Assembly (NCBI GenBank): GCA_037952775.1
Contig: JBANAY010000003.1
Location: 7,130,001 to 7,194,000, forward strand
Direction of reading: 5' to 3'
From: Clonostachys chloroleuca
Taxonomy: Eukaryota; Ascomycota; Sordariomycetes; Hypocreales; Bionectriaceae
Length of the DNA: 64,000 nt
Positions 34,816-45,298 of this stretch are shown piece by piece; within the stretch, counting starts at the first letter, position 1, and the number at the start of each line of letters is the position of its first letter. Under the pieces are notes generated by a model. It made no database searches, had not been told where the DNA came from, and saw only the letters and a list, made by a program, of their open reading frames with translations. The translations under genes and the position numbers were made by a program.

Positions 34816-36201
34816 ATGTCTGAAGACGACATCGACAACCTTGGGGCGGATGGCCCCGTCAATCCCGTACGCATTGACCGCGACCGCCGAGCACCGCGCT
34901 TCAGCTGGACCCCATCCTACGAGACGACCTTCTTCCGAAGCCTATGCGAGAGCGTCCAGCTCGGCCTGCGCGAGAATAGCAGTTTCAAGGCCGAGGCGTG
35001 GGAGCGGGCCGCCCAGGCCCTCCAGGCTACGCACGGCGCCTACCCAGCCAAGAGCCACCTGATCAACAAGAGCGACAATGCACGTAAGAGATTCCGTCTC
35101 TGGAGAGGGCTGCGCGAGGATCCCGAGTTTATGTACGACCCAATTATGAGGACGGTGACGGCCACGGAAGACGCATGGAAGGCACATATCGAGGTACAGC
35201 CCAATCTGCTGAGTTTCTGACATGTTTCCCTTTCAATTAAGCTTCTCACTTGTGCTTTCGTTATGCCTTGAAACGAATATCAAATATGGATCCCATCGGC
35301 TTACACAGTGCTGTATTTTTAGAAAGAACCCCTTTCTCGAGCCTTGCGAGGCCGGCCGTTCGATCACGAAGATTTCATGGAGATTTTATACCCAGACGTG
35401 ATAGGCTCGGGCGGTGCGCCGAAAAGAATAATGAAGCCACGGCGGCGGACAGACGGAGCACCTGCCGACGACGCAGAGATGCCGGGAACAGGCGTGCTAA
35501 ACTTGCAAGGAAACGCCAAGTCCCCGGGGGATGGCACCACGTCGAACGGTGTGCAGCAGCAGAGACCGACACTCAGCCAGACCCCTACAGGATCGTCGAG
35601 CGGATCGATGGGACAACAGCAGGCGCAGGTGCAGGCCCCGACGGGAGCGATACCATTGCCGACAGTGGTGACGCCAGCCACATCAAGCGCACTAACACCT
35701 CCAGACGAGACTTTGACTGGCCAAGTTCAGCTGGGACGGAAAAGGAGACAGCCCGATTCGACCGGATCACCGCCATTGGCTGGGACAGCGTCAACATTGG
35801 GAGGATCAGCTGCGGCACCCTCCAGCAGTGTACTCCCGTCAGAGAAGCGGCGGCGAACGAGCGGACAAGATCTTCTTGTGCCATCCACAGCTGTCCCTTC
35901 CGTAACGCCTACTGTAGGTGGTAGCCATATACAACAGGCCGCGTCAAGTGCCCAACTACCCTTGATAGAGGAACTCCTGGAGGCTCTCAGGACACGGGCG
36001 GCCCCGCGATGGCGGGAGCAGGCGCTGGACATCTTCTTCCAGGAGTTCTCCGAGGAAGAGCTCGACCTGCAGGTTAAGATTTCTGAGAACGTGCTCAGCA
36101 TCGAGAATAAGGCCATGGTGTTTTGCAAGATGCCGAGAAACGTTCGGCAGCATTGGGTTGGCAAGTTTCGCGAGATGCACCAGCTGAATAAGACATCATA
36201 G
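34816..36201 (+). CDS. Myb/SANT-like DNA-binding domain protein, 418 aa
   Basis: Exons are 34816-35193 and 35323-36201 (129-nt intron, phase 0). Residues about 25-125 form a Myb/SANT-like domain of the type found in fungal and plant nuclear proteins: FSWTPSYETTFFRSL, then KAEAWERAAQAL, then KSDNARKRFRLWRGLREDPEF. The middle is disordered and rich in Pro, Gln, Ser and Thr with basic patches (KPRRR, GRKRR, EKRRR). A conserved helical C-terminus ends with MVFCKMPRNVRQHWVGKFREMHQL. Probably a nuclear DNA-binding regulator. The ATG at 34816 is preferred; the open frame upstream has no ATG. Confidence 0.83.
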
Positions 36202-37848
36202 TGGCGAGCGGGGAGGTTTGTACCAGGAGCATATTTCACGCGCGCGCGAGTGTTTGGCGAAGCCTTTATTTTTTACCCTGGCTTTTTTTTTTATCATTTT
36301 CGGCGTCTCCCTTTTTTCAACTGGGCACTCAATTTTGTACCACTATATATATTCCATCGTGTTCGGTTTAACCCACCATGACGGGCGGCATAGGGATGCG
36401 AGGCTTGATGGGAACATGTTGCATTTACGGCCTGTGTGCCAGGCGATTGGGAGTGTTATTTTCAATGAAGAGGAACCCAAGCAAAACGAGAAAGACGAGC
36501 GGGAGAAAAAAAAACCAGATGAGGGGAAGAGATTGAATTTATTGATACCCATGGACAGGGGAAGGGCGTTTTATCAAGGAAAGTGCTTTTGGAAACGGGG
36601 GGAGTCATCAGGACGTATTATGAAGCACAAAGCTTGGTGTCAATATGGGTTTGATTATTGTTAATTATAATGGATGTTTATAGAATGGAGGAGCCAAGGA
36701 AGAATACATCTTTCGCATGGTTCCATCCAAACTAGGGCCTTGATTTTCACTGTGTGAGATGCATCTCGTGTCATCATGATCTGCCACCAGGGGTTCGGTC
36801 ACCGTAGCCGTTGCTACCCCTGATAAATTGAGATGACGCAACTGCTCCTTAGATGATCCCAGATTCAAAGCCATCTCAGGAACAGGGTCGATAGCTCGCA
36901 AAAACAATTGCCCTAGCTAGAATATTCCATCTCCATCTGCTGCCCAAACCGCCCTGGCCTCAATGCATACGCGGGGCCCGCCAGCATGGCAAAGACCAAC
37001 GCAAGGGTCAATCGCCAACCGACCATCTACAGACTCCCATCGCCGCTACGCAATTTCCCGACGCACACTCACCGATATCTCGTAGGGTGATTTTTCCTGT
37101 GCCTGAGCCCGTTATTTCCCCCTCCAGTTGGTGCGTATCGTTGCCTGACTCGGGCCCGATTCGATTGGCAATTGCTGATTGCGGCAGTGGACAGCAGAGG
37201 GGAAGGTCCACTAACTTGGCTCGAGCCCCACCTAACGGCATATTTGCACATGACAGCGAAGTGAAGAAGTGACTGTGATCCCATGGCATCACTCCATTCG
37301 TGCAGGAGGGGGCATACTAAATGAGCGATTGGGTTGCACGCGAGCAAACTTCGAGACACACACGAGAATGGGCTCTGGCAGACAAGTACCTTGGGTAGCA
37401 GACGGCAGAAAGCAGAGACAGACTCGACATAGGGTAGCCTCGGAACGCATCGCGATGGAGAAACAGAAAAGCCGCTATTGGTGGTTGGGCACAGGTGCAG
37501 GTGGGGTTTGGCTACGTCATTGATACCAACTTTGGGAGCGCGAAGGCAAGAGCACGAGCAGGAAGAGGGAAAGGGCAGAGGAGTAGCAGCTCGGCCGGCA
37601 GGTACTGCGACTTGTAGCGTGCTCGACTCGTCTGCTTCTCCTACAGCCTCCGTGCGAATCAGCCGCTCTTCCGTCATCACACGATCTAGCCCTGTCTGCT
37701 ATCTGGGCATATATCTGCCGCAAGTACTGGTTCTTGGTTTCTCAACACGCACATCTACCCTCCATCCCTCCAATTCCAATCCATCCCGCTCCCTCTCTTC
37801 CAAATTTTCACATCTCACTTTGGCACGCAGCCCAACCCATCTACAACC
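36202..37848. other. Intergenic 1.6 kb, no gene recognised
   Basis: Contains the 3' region of the Myb-like gene and the leader of the OM14-type gene. Open frames in it show no domain or splice pattern. Confidence 0.45.
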
Positions 37849-38548
37849 AGTAAGATATTCTTCCAATAGCTGTTTTTCGATTGCTCTGCTAATCACCATC
37901 CAGTGTCTTACGCCGACGTTGCTGCTTCTGGCCCCAAGCAGAGCCCTGAAGAGGTATGTACCAATAGCATAAAAACCAATTCTCACTTCTCCATCCCCGC
38001 GACGTTATTCATCACATCGCCGCATTACCTCGCCGCATAACCCATCAGTCTGGAGTTACGATCTAACCACTCTGCCAGGCTGCTGCCCCTCAACCCCCCA
38101 GGTCATCACCGACGAGTCCGCCTCCACAGCGTCCCTCATCGACGTCGACCTTCCCAGCGTCCACACCGTCCCCGCCGACTTCCTCGAGCAGGAGATCCAG
38201 ACGGAGACCCAGGCCGCCCGCCTCGAGCGCGAGGAGGATGCCGCCGCCGCCGCCGCCGCCTCCAAGAAGGCCAAGGCCAGGAAGCAGGTCAAGTCGGCCG
38301 ACAGCTGGCTGCAGGCCCAGTTCGCCCGCCTCTCTGATACCGAGGCCGGAGCCGTCGCCGCCGTCAACCTCGCCACCGTTGTGGGCATCAGCGCGTTCCT
38401 CGGGTACAAGGCCTGGGGCCTGTACCAGCGCGGTAGCCTGTCGTGGAAGGACATCGGGATCGGCGCTGGCGTCGTCGCGAGCGTGGGTGCCGTCGAGAGC
38501 GTTGTTGGGCGGTATCTGTACAAGACCAAGAAGGATGGATCTTCGTAA
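37849..38548 (+). CDS. OM14-type mitochondrial outer-membrane protein, 165 aa
   Basis: Exons are a single base A at 37849, then 37904-37953 and 38102-38548. The first intron (54 nt, GTAAGA...CTAAT...CAG) splits the start codon A|TG; joining gives MSYADVAASGPKQSPEE, the usual N-terminus of fungal OM14-like proteins. The second intron (148 nt) ends at CCCCAG 38101, which restores VITDESASTASLIDVD; an earlier AG would give another frame. A Lys/Ala/Glu-rich middle precedes two hydrophobic segments (about 110-130 and 137-155). In yeast OM14 helps dock the nascent-chain-associated complex and ribosomes on mitochondria; that role here is by family. The next gene, MIA40, is convergent and also mitochondrial. 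Confidence 0.85.
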
Positions 38549-39166
38549 AGACAAGAAATTCTTTTGCCCTTCTTTGCATCTTCACCTCTCCTAAGATGGA
38601 TTAGAGACCGACTGGGGATTTCTAGTTGGCGTGTTCCTTCTTGTCTCACTTCTCCATTATTCGTTCATGGCGTCTACGGCGATTTAACCGGCGAGAAACA
38701 TTCGGAGGATACTTTGTCTTTTCCCTGTGTATTGTTTCATACCGATTTGTGTAGTATGATAGTTGCGATAATGTTAAATACTCGCTTATTTTGTTTTTTT
38801 CATTCATCACTTGATCTTGAACTCAAACTGTGACTTGATGCGGCACGTTATAAAGGAAACAATCTAAGTTCATAAAGCACAGTCATAATAGAAGAGTTGT
38901 GAGTCGTCTATTTCTTTCTATACCTCTCTGCGCCAGTGTAATTATGCAGTATCATCAGTGTACAGGGTTTTAGTACAGGCGCTCCCCGCAATCCTCCGTA
39001 TGGAGGGAGCCCGCGTATAATGTACATTTTTAGTTTTTCAAAAATTTCTTTAACATCGTCACGAATGCCTTTCTTCGTGGGGTTCCCGATAACTCTTCGC
39101 CATCCGTGAAACCGACACTCCTTCAAATATCGTCTTGCTTTTTTTTTTTTTTTGGGTCCTCTCCTT
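38549..39166. other. Intergenic between convergent mitochondrial-protein genes
   Basis: 3' regions of the OM14-type and MIA40 genes. A long T run at 39139-39153 is near the MIA40 3' end. No other gene seen. Confidence 0.4.
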
Positions 39167-40255
39167 TTATTGCTTGTCGCCCTCTGTGTTGGCCCCACGG
39201 GCGTCTTCCCATGCGGGTGCGGGAGGCTCGACCACGCGGGGTGAAGGTGCGGGAGCCTCCTCCTTCTTGGTTTCTACCTTTGGCTCCTCCTTGGCCGCTG
39301 GCTTGACTTCCTCCTTGGGGGTGGGGGCCGCTTCGGCCGCTTGGGTCTGGGTTGAGGTCTTGACGGGAGTTTCCTTTGTTTCGGCTTTGGCGGCGGGTGC
39401 GCCCTCGGTGTTCAGAGGAGCATCTGCGGGAACAGCGGCGGTATCGTCGCCGTCGTCGTCGCCATCATCGGTCAGCTCTGCGCCGTAGATCTCGGGGTAC
39501 TGCTTAAAGCAAGTTTGCATGCCCCTACAGAAAGGAGACAGGTTAGCTGATGAATCACGAACAAAAGTCTCGAGATGCATTGATGGGGATCGCGTACTGG
39601 AACTTGTCAATGCAGTCCATGCCCTTGGGGTCCGTCTCGGAGAAGACGAAGCAGCTGAACGCCGTCTTGAACTCCTCCCCGCAGGGTCCGTGGGCCATGC
39701 CGCCTAGGCAGGGGCAGTCCCAGTTGATCTCGCCAGTCTCCGGGTTGAACGCCGCCTGCTGCCCGGCTCCCTCCCCGTCTGCGGGAGCCTCACCCTCGGC
39801 GCCTACTGGTGCGGCATCAAGGCCGGGTTCCTGGTTGGACGTGGGCACGGGAGCTTCCTTCTCGATCTTGGCCTGGATCTGCCTGCGCTTCTCCTCGAGG
39901 ACGGAATCGACGGTGGGGAGATCGGATTCGGCGAATTGAGGAGGTTCGGGGATCGTCTTGGCTTGAGCTATAATTCGCAACCTCACATTAGTGTGGTCCT
40001 GAGGACGCGACACCGACATGGTCAGTTTTTTTCCTGGGGATACATACTGGCTGTGTCATCGGCGAAGAGCGAGCTGGTGGAGTAGTAGTAGATGGCACCG
40101 CCGGCCAGACCCCATCGGAGGGCTGAGCTTTTCCAACTCCTGGGCTTGTCTGCGGGCTTTGACGTTGAGGCGAATCGCTTAGTGGCTGTCTGTCCCTGGA
40201 GGCGCATGCAGCGCAGGGCTGGCCTCGAGGCCGTTCGTAGGGCTGTGCGATACAT
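39167..40255 (-). CDS. MIA40: Mitochondrial intermembrane-space oxidoreductase MIA40, 311 aa
   Basis: Exons are 40255-40048, 39967-39598 and 39524-39167 (introns 80 and 73 nt), in frame. A basic mitochondrial presequence is followed by a membrane anchor ([13 protein letters not shown], about 46-60). The redox-active CPC motif is at residues 154-156, and a twin CX9C pair is at 165/175 and 188/198, all as in MIA40/TIM40. The protein oxidises imported small Cys proteins in the intermembrane space and passes electrons to Erv1. The tail after residue 210 is acidic then Ala/Pro/Glu/Lys-rich and looks disordered, longer than in yeast. The start is the ATG at 40255, giving [15 protein letters not shown]. 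Confidence 0.95.
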
Positions 40256-40543
40256 TGTGCTTTCTTTTTGGTTTATGTGTTTTGCAATATTACGTTCTCG
40301 AAACAAAAGGGAGCTAATTGAGTGAAGCTAAGTAAGGAAAGACAAGTGTGAGAAGAGAAGGAGGGCGGATTAGTGACGTTTGATTGCGGGCTTCGCCGAT
40401 GGGACAGAAAAGTTGCCGGTAGTTGACCTGAGGGTTTTCACGGGCTGGTTGGTAAGCACCAATACCGACATCATCAGATTGGTAGCTAATGCCAGAGTTT
40501 ATCCGAAGAGTGCAAGATACCAAAAAAAAATCCAAAAGAAGAA

Positions 40544-40629
40544 CTCCCCCAGACAGGATCGAACTGTCGATCTCCCGATTGCGTTAGTGAATAACAGTCG
40601 GACGCCTTAGCCAGCTGGGCCATGGGGGA
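40544..40629 (-). tRNA. tRNA-Asn(GTT) with 12-nt intron
   Basis: On the minus strand the acceptor stem TCCCCCA/TGGGGGA is perfect and the T arm is GACAG/CTGTC around TTCGATC. The anticodon GTT is at 40595-40593, followed by A37 and a 12-nt intron at 40591-40580. The anticodon stem is TCCGA/TCGGG with one T-G pair. Confidence 0.92.
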
Positions 40630-41160
40630 TGATTTCTTGTGGAAGAGGTGCTCTTGATGTCAATCATGTAGCAAGGGTGCCACATGCTTGTGAGCATCGG
40701 GTCTCCCCTGCCACTCTCTATCTGGAGCTGAGATCTCTTGTTCTGTGTCTCGGTGGCTAGTACATGCAACACCTGACAGAGGATCACGGAGAGTAGCACG
40801 CAGACGTGTGGCTCGTCAACTGGAACTCGTGTAGAAGCGGGGTTTGGTATTTTCGAAAGAGTTTTCGAAAATATCTCAATCCTGGAAATAAACTGAACGT
40901 GCAGCAACAGGGCCAACCGTTTGCATCGGCTGCCACCTCTAAATCACAGAATCTGTACCTGCGGCTACGAGGGGTATCGAGACTTTGGACAGTGCGCCAG
41001 CTCAGCGCAGATGCTCAGCTGCACTTAGCCTTTCTGTCCACCCATTTTTTCTTCTCTTCTTCTTGCCCGCTTGACCTGGCCCTGCCCCATTCTTCCTTTG
41101 TTCTGGCGCAGTGCGGCTTCTTTCTTTGCCTCTTGCCGATCCCACTATACTGACGTCAAA
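40630..41160. other. Intergenic between tRNA-Asn and TPK gene
   Basis: Contains a C/T-rich tract (about 41020-41150) directly ahead of the TPK start, typical of a fungal leader. No gene seen. Confidence 0.45.
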
Positions 41161-42186
41161 ATGGCCTCTGATGCGACTCCGACCGCGATAGAGTGGTATC
41201 CCGCCAAGCTGCTACAAAGCCGCGAGACTGCGCCCGCGTTTGCGCTCGTCGTCCTCAACCAGCCCTTGCGCAATGGCACCAATCTACGAAGGCTCTGGAG
41301 AAACTGTACGAGAAAATTCCTTGCCAGCAGCTAAATTTTACAGCAATACCCTGGCTCCTGAGAAGCTCAAGACTGACGTGGGGTTGGATTTACGCAGCTT
41401 CAATCCGGGTCGCAGCAGACGGAGGCGCGAATCGCCTGAAGGACCTCTCCTCCTTCGAGGGCAAATTCGTGAGTGATCCCCAAAATGTGTTTTTTTCTCT
41501 ACCTGTCATACCAGAGAGCTTGTCCTACCTGCATACCTTGCGCCATCCAAACATGTAGAAAGCAGTACAGCTGACCGTTGCCCACCGAATCCCAGTCTAA
41601 CCTCCAGGTCATCATCGGAGACCTCGATTCCCTCAACCCCGCCGTCCGCGACTTCTACACCTCTCAGCCGACGCCCGCCCAGATCATCCACGACTCGTCC
41701 CAGTACTCGACCGACTTCGGCAAGGCCATCAAGCACGTGCGCGACAAGTACCCGACCGGTATCGACATCGTCGCCCTCGGCGGCATCGGCGGCCGCGTCG
41801 ACCAGGGGCTCAGCCAGCTGCACCACCTGTACCTGTTCCAGCAGGACCGCACCTACGGCGACGGGCGCATCTTCCTGCTCTCCGGGTCGAGTCTGACGTT
41901 CCTCCTTAAGGCGGGGTCGCATCGAATCCAGGTCCGCGAGGACGGCGAGGAGGCCGTCTTCGGCAAGCACGTCGGCATCATCCCGCTCAAAGAGCCGAGC
42001 CGGATCTCGACCAAGGGGCTCGAGTGGGACGTGACAGACTGGGAGACGCAGATGGGGGGCAACCTGAGCACGAGCAACCATGTGCTCCCGGACACGCGGT
42101 GGGTGCAGGTGGAGACGGACAAAGACGTCTTGTTCACGATAGCGTTGAAGCATATTGATGGCGAGAACGACGGGTGGAGGGAGTAG
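41161..42186 (+). CDS. THI80: Thiamine pyrophosphokinase, 268 aa
   Basis: Exons are 41161-41305, 41398-41468 and 41596-42186 (introns 92 and 127 nt), in frame. Motifs of the enzyme are present: LVVLNQPL near residue 29, VAADGGANR (53-61) and IIGDLDS (78-84), whose Asp residues bind Mg-ATP. A later VALGGIGGRVDQ is the GGxGGRxDH-like block of the family. The C-terminal beta domain (about 175-268) binds thiamine in the dimer. It transfers a diphosphate from ATP to thiamine to make TPP in the cytosol. The length matches fungal homologues. Confidence 0.95.
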
Positions 42187-42482
42187 GTGTGCAGTGGGAG
42201 CAGGGCGAGCTGGCCCCTGTTGCACGTACATCGAAGAAGGTAAATGTGAAGGTATTTATCAACCAAGATAGGAAAATAATGAATAAAAAAAAGTTCAAAG
42301 GAAGAATGACGCTTGTGGTATAAAAGTTGCGAGAAATAGTCATGTCCGTGCTCATGGCCCTCTGTAGGGAATGTCCTCCCCCCATCTTGATGCCATGCTA
42401 TCAAATCAAAAGCTCCGTGCCGCCGCCGTGAATGTGTCCTTTTGCTGTCCCTGTTCCATCGTGTCGGTCGTGTTCGCTTCGA

Positions 42483-43315
42483 TCACCGTAGGAAGTGAAG
42501 GACGAGCCAGCAGAAGAGGAAGAAGATGATGACACCACCGAGGAAGATCCATTTGTCCTCCCTTGCTCTCCTCTCGACCATGCGGATGGTGTCGCCGCTC
42601 ACACCGAGAGTGTTGGCTACGCTGTAGAGTCGCTTCTGTGTTCCCTTGAGTACCTCACGCTGGTGGCCCAGGTCGCTGAGGACGGCCTGTCCACGAGCAA
42701 TGTAGTCGTCGAGGGCTGAATTGGTGGTGGCAAAGAAGTTCTGCTCACGGAGAGCGTGGGATTCGCGGGTCACGTCACCAGCGACTGTGGACAGATACTG
42801 TTGCTGGCCCGGCGAGCGTGGGGTTTGTGGCTGGTGTGCGTATGGGTTCTCGGGGGTCGAGGAGGCCTGGTAGGGCCGGCGGTTGCCCAGGAGCTCGGAT
42901 CGGTTGGCCTGATGCAGGGCGTCGTCACGGGTCTTTTTGAGGACATCAATGTCGGAGCGGAAGGACGAGAGGTCTTCGCGGAACTTGCGGACGCGCTCGA
43001 TGGCTTCTTCTTGCTTCTTGGGGACAATCTCCTGGCGGGCCAGCGCGTTGTACTCGTCGATGGATTTGGTGAAGGTGGCGAGGGAGGCGGAGACGTTTCC
43101 AATTTCGGCAGGAGAGGGCGCCTGCTTGGAGGAGAGGTTCGTGAGCTCGGCGCGGATGGCCTTGCTTTGGCGCAGGGCCGTGTTGTAGGCGACGTTCTGT
43201 AGGCGAGGCGGCATCATTAGCATTCTGGCAGGTTGGAGGGAACAAAGCAAGCCCAGGGGAGCGACGCCGGGCATGCCATTGCACTGGGGGTAACTTGAGT
43301 CTGATTGCTTACCAT
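42483..43315 (-). CDS. BOS1: Golgi Qb-SNARE BOS1 (membrin-like), 238 aa
   Basis: Exon 1 is only the ATG (43315-43313). A 116-nt intron (GTAAGC donor, GCTAATGA branch, CTACAG acceptor) follows, then exon 2 at 43196-42483. The joined start reads MNVAYNTALRQSKAIRAELTNL, typical of BOS1. A helical N-terminal domain is followed by the SNARE motif (about 150-210, with a central GQxAVLSDLGHQREVLKGTQ stretch) and a C-terminal membrane anchor (WIFLGGVIIFFLFCWLVLHFL) with two residues beyond. BOS1 acts in ER-to-Golgi vesicle fusion with Sed5, Bet1 and Sec22. It is convergent with the TPK gene. Confidence 0.92.
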
Positions 43316-45298
43316 GGTTTTCTAGAGGATGGCGAGGGACGTAGGAGAGGAGCAACGGCGAAATGGGACGGGAGCAGAAATCAATCCTACTTAACAAAAG
43401 TCCTTCACATGTTTCTGCAACGTGGATGTTGACGGACGGGATGGTGGACTTACTGCTGCTAAACGTGGCCCACTAATAATGCCTGTACCAGGCCTGCATG
43501 GGACACAGTGCCCCCACCAGTGCATTTAACTACCCTGCACCTTTAATCTCTGCTCCAGCTCTGTGAAGTCAAACGTGCTTTTTATTTTATTGCTCCTGAT
43601 CTGATTTTTTCCGCATTAGAATGAAACATTTATTTGTTTATGAATGGCTTAAGAATTTGTGTAAATCGGTCACTAACAACGGTGAGGACAAGAGTGGTGT
43701 CACAACTGACTCAACGTGTTCTCTCCCGTCCACGTCTTATGACAGATGACGACTGCCCCGGTTCATGATAGGCAGACATTTAAAGTCTTGTACAGGACAC
43801 GTTGAGGCATTCGCATCATTCTTGGATTCTAATATAATTGATTGCAGTGGGGGCTCAGAAGAAGACCTAGGCCTGGTAGTAGAAAACTCATACAGACCCC
43901 AAGCCATTACAAAACCTCGATTCAAACAATCATTTAGTAGACCGAGACAAGCTGCTATTAGCCGCCACACGGCGAGTCTCTAGGCACTTAACCTTCTGCC
44001 TTAGTATTAAAGGGGTGTAAATGGGTAGACTTTCTGACTAGCCTGGCACGAGACATCGCACAAAAGTGCATCCGGCAAGAGTTGATGCCATTGTCCCCAG
44101 CATACGAGGTAAGAGGGCACGGGATTAATTTAATCGGCGGCCTACCGCTCTCTGGGTAGACTGCCTGAGGTGAAACATTTGGCAATACAACTTGGCTGTG
44201 CCACGATATTTCCCCCATCATTTCTTCGCACAGTGATGATCATCCCTCGGCTCAGCTCTCCCTTCCAGTCCATTATACAGGCAAGGTGATGTTACCAGGG
44301 TGAATTCACCCGAGTCCTTTTCTGTTATCCCCAGATCATTTTCGGTGATAAAACTGCGAAGAAGGAATGTGGGAACATGTAGCCGGCTCGCCGGATACGG
44401 AATATAGATTGTAAAGAGCTGGGAGAGTGGGATTCGCTTGGAGACGCTCTAAACAATATCTTTGAGTTCTTTCAGGTCTTTGCAGAGGTTGACGATATCT
44501 GTGAAACTGCTACTCCATTTCTCCTCAGACCTCTCGGTCTACAAAAAAAGAAAAAACTAAGATTTTAACACTTTATCGAACGGACTGCACAGCTCTCTTC
44601 GTTGTATGGCTCACGTGTATCGGTTTGTATTATTTTGTATTGGGTCACCGTCTTCACCATATACATGCACTTCACCAAGGCCCTTGTCGTTTAGTGGTTT
44701 TAACCACCTGGAGAATTGGAAGGAGGCGGAAATCTAAGGTATCGAATGAATAAATATTGCTCGAAGCCTTGAGGGCCGATATGGCTCAAGCCGAATTGCG
44801 GTGTAATGGAGGGAGGCTGGATGGTTGATAGTATTAGATATGAATGAGTTTTTAAATTAAACAACACAAGCCAGCATGCACATAATTAAATGAGAGCATA
44901 GGGCTAAAACAATGCACCAAATAGTTTGGATTAGAACCTAATCGAGTTGTTGAGAAAAAGATGGGACTCTAGACCGAGTGCCGATTCGGCACCGGATCGG
45001 CACCGGCAAAGGCAGCTTAACAATCGATCATTCTTTCGCAGAGCTCTATCGACGATGGTTTAGGTGAAATGACCCCTACAAATTCAGTGCTTTCGTAGGC
45101 TCCGGATATGGCACGCAAGGGAACTCTGCGGGGCTGCAACTTGACATAAACTCCGTTCCCGCTCCCGTTCCCTGAGGCTGAAGTGACGCGAATCAGATGT
45201 ATGTCATATATCTAGAAGGACTTCTCAGCCTTTTCTAGACAGCCCCAGAGACGCAATTCACATTGATTTGATCGAAGAGAATCTAACCTTGACTCAGT
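43316..45298. other. Intergenic 2 kb, no gene recognised
   Basis: No supported gene. The last 320 bp before the MFS gene holds the palindrome and direct repeats at 44978-45006. Confidence 0.45.
44978..45006. promoter_or_regulatory. Palindrome plus direct repeat, candidate regulator site
   Basis: GTGCCGATTCGGCAC (44978-44992) is a perfect palindrome around T. TCGGCACCGG then occurs twice, at 44986-44995 and 44997-45006. CGG/CCG half-sites of this sort are bound by fungal Zn2Cys6 regulators. It lies about 300 bp ahead of the MFS transporter gene. Confidence 0.45.

Noticed and set aside
38080..38594. Alternative acceptor at CTGCCAG in the OM14-type gene giving a different frame
   Set aside because: It gives a Pro/Arg/Ser-rich product without the membrane segments; the later acceptor restores the family sequence.
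41506..42231. 241-codon frame opposite the TPK gene
   Set aside because: Antisense of a GC-rich conserved exon; no feature of its own.
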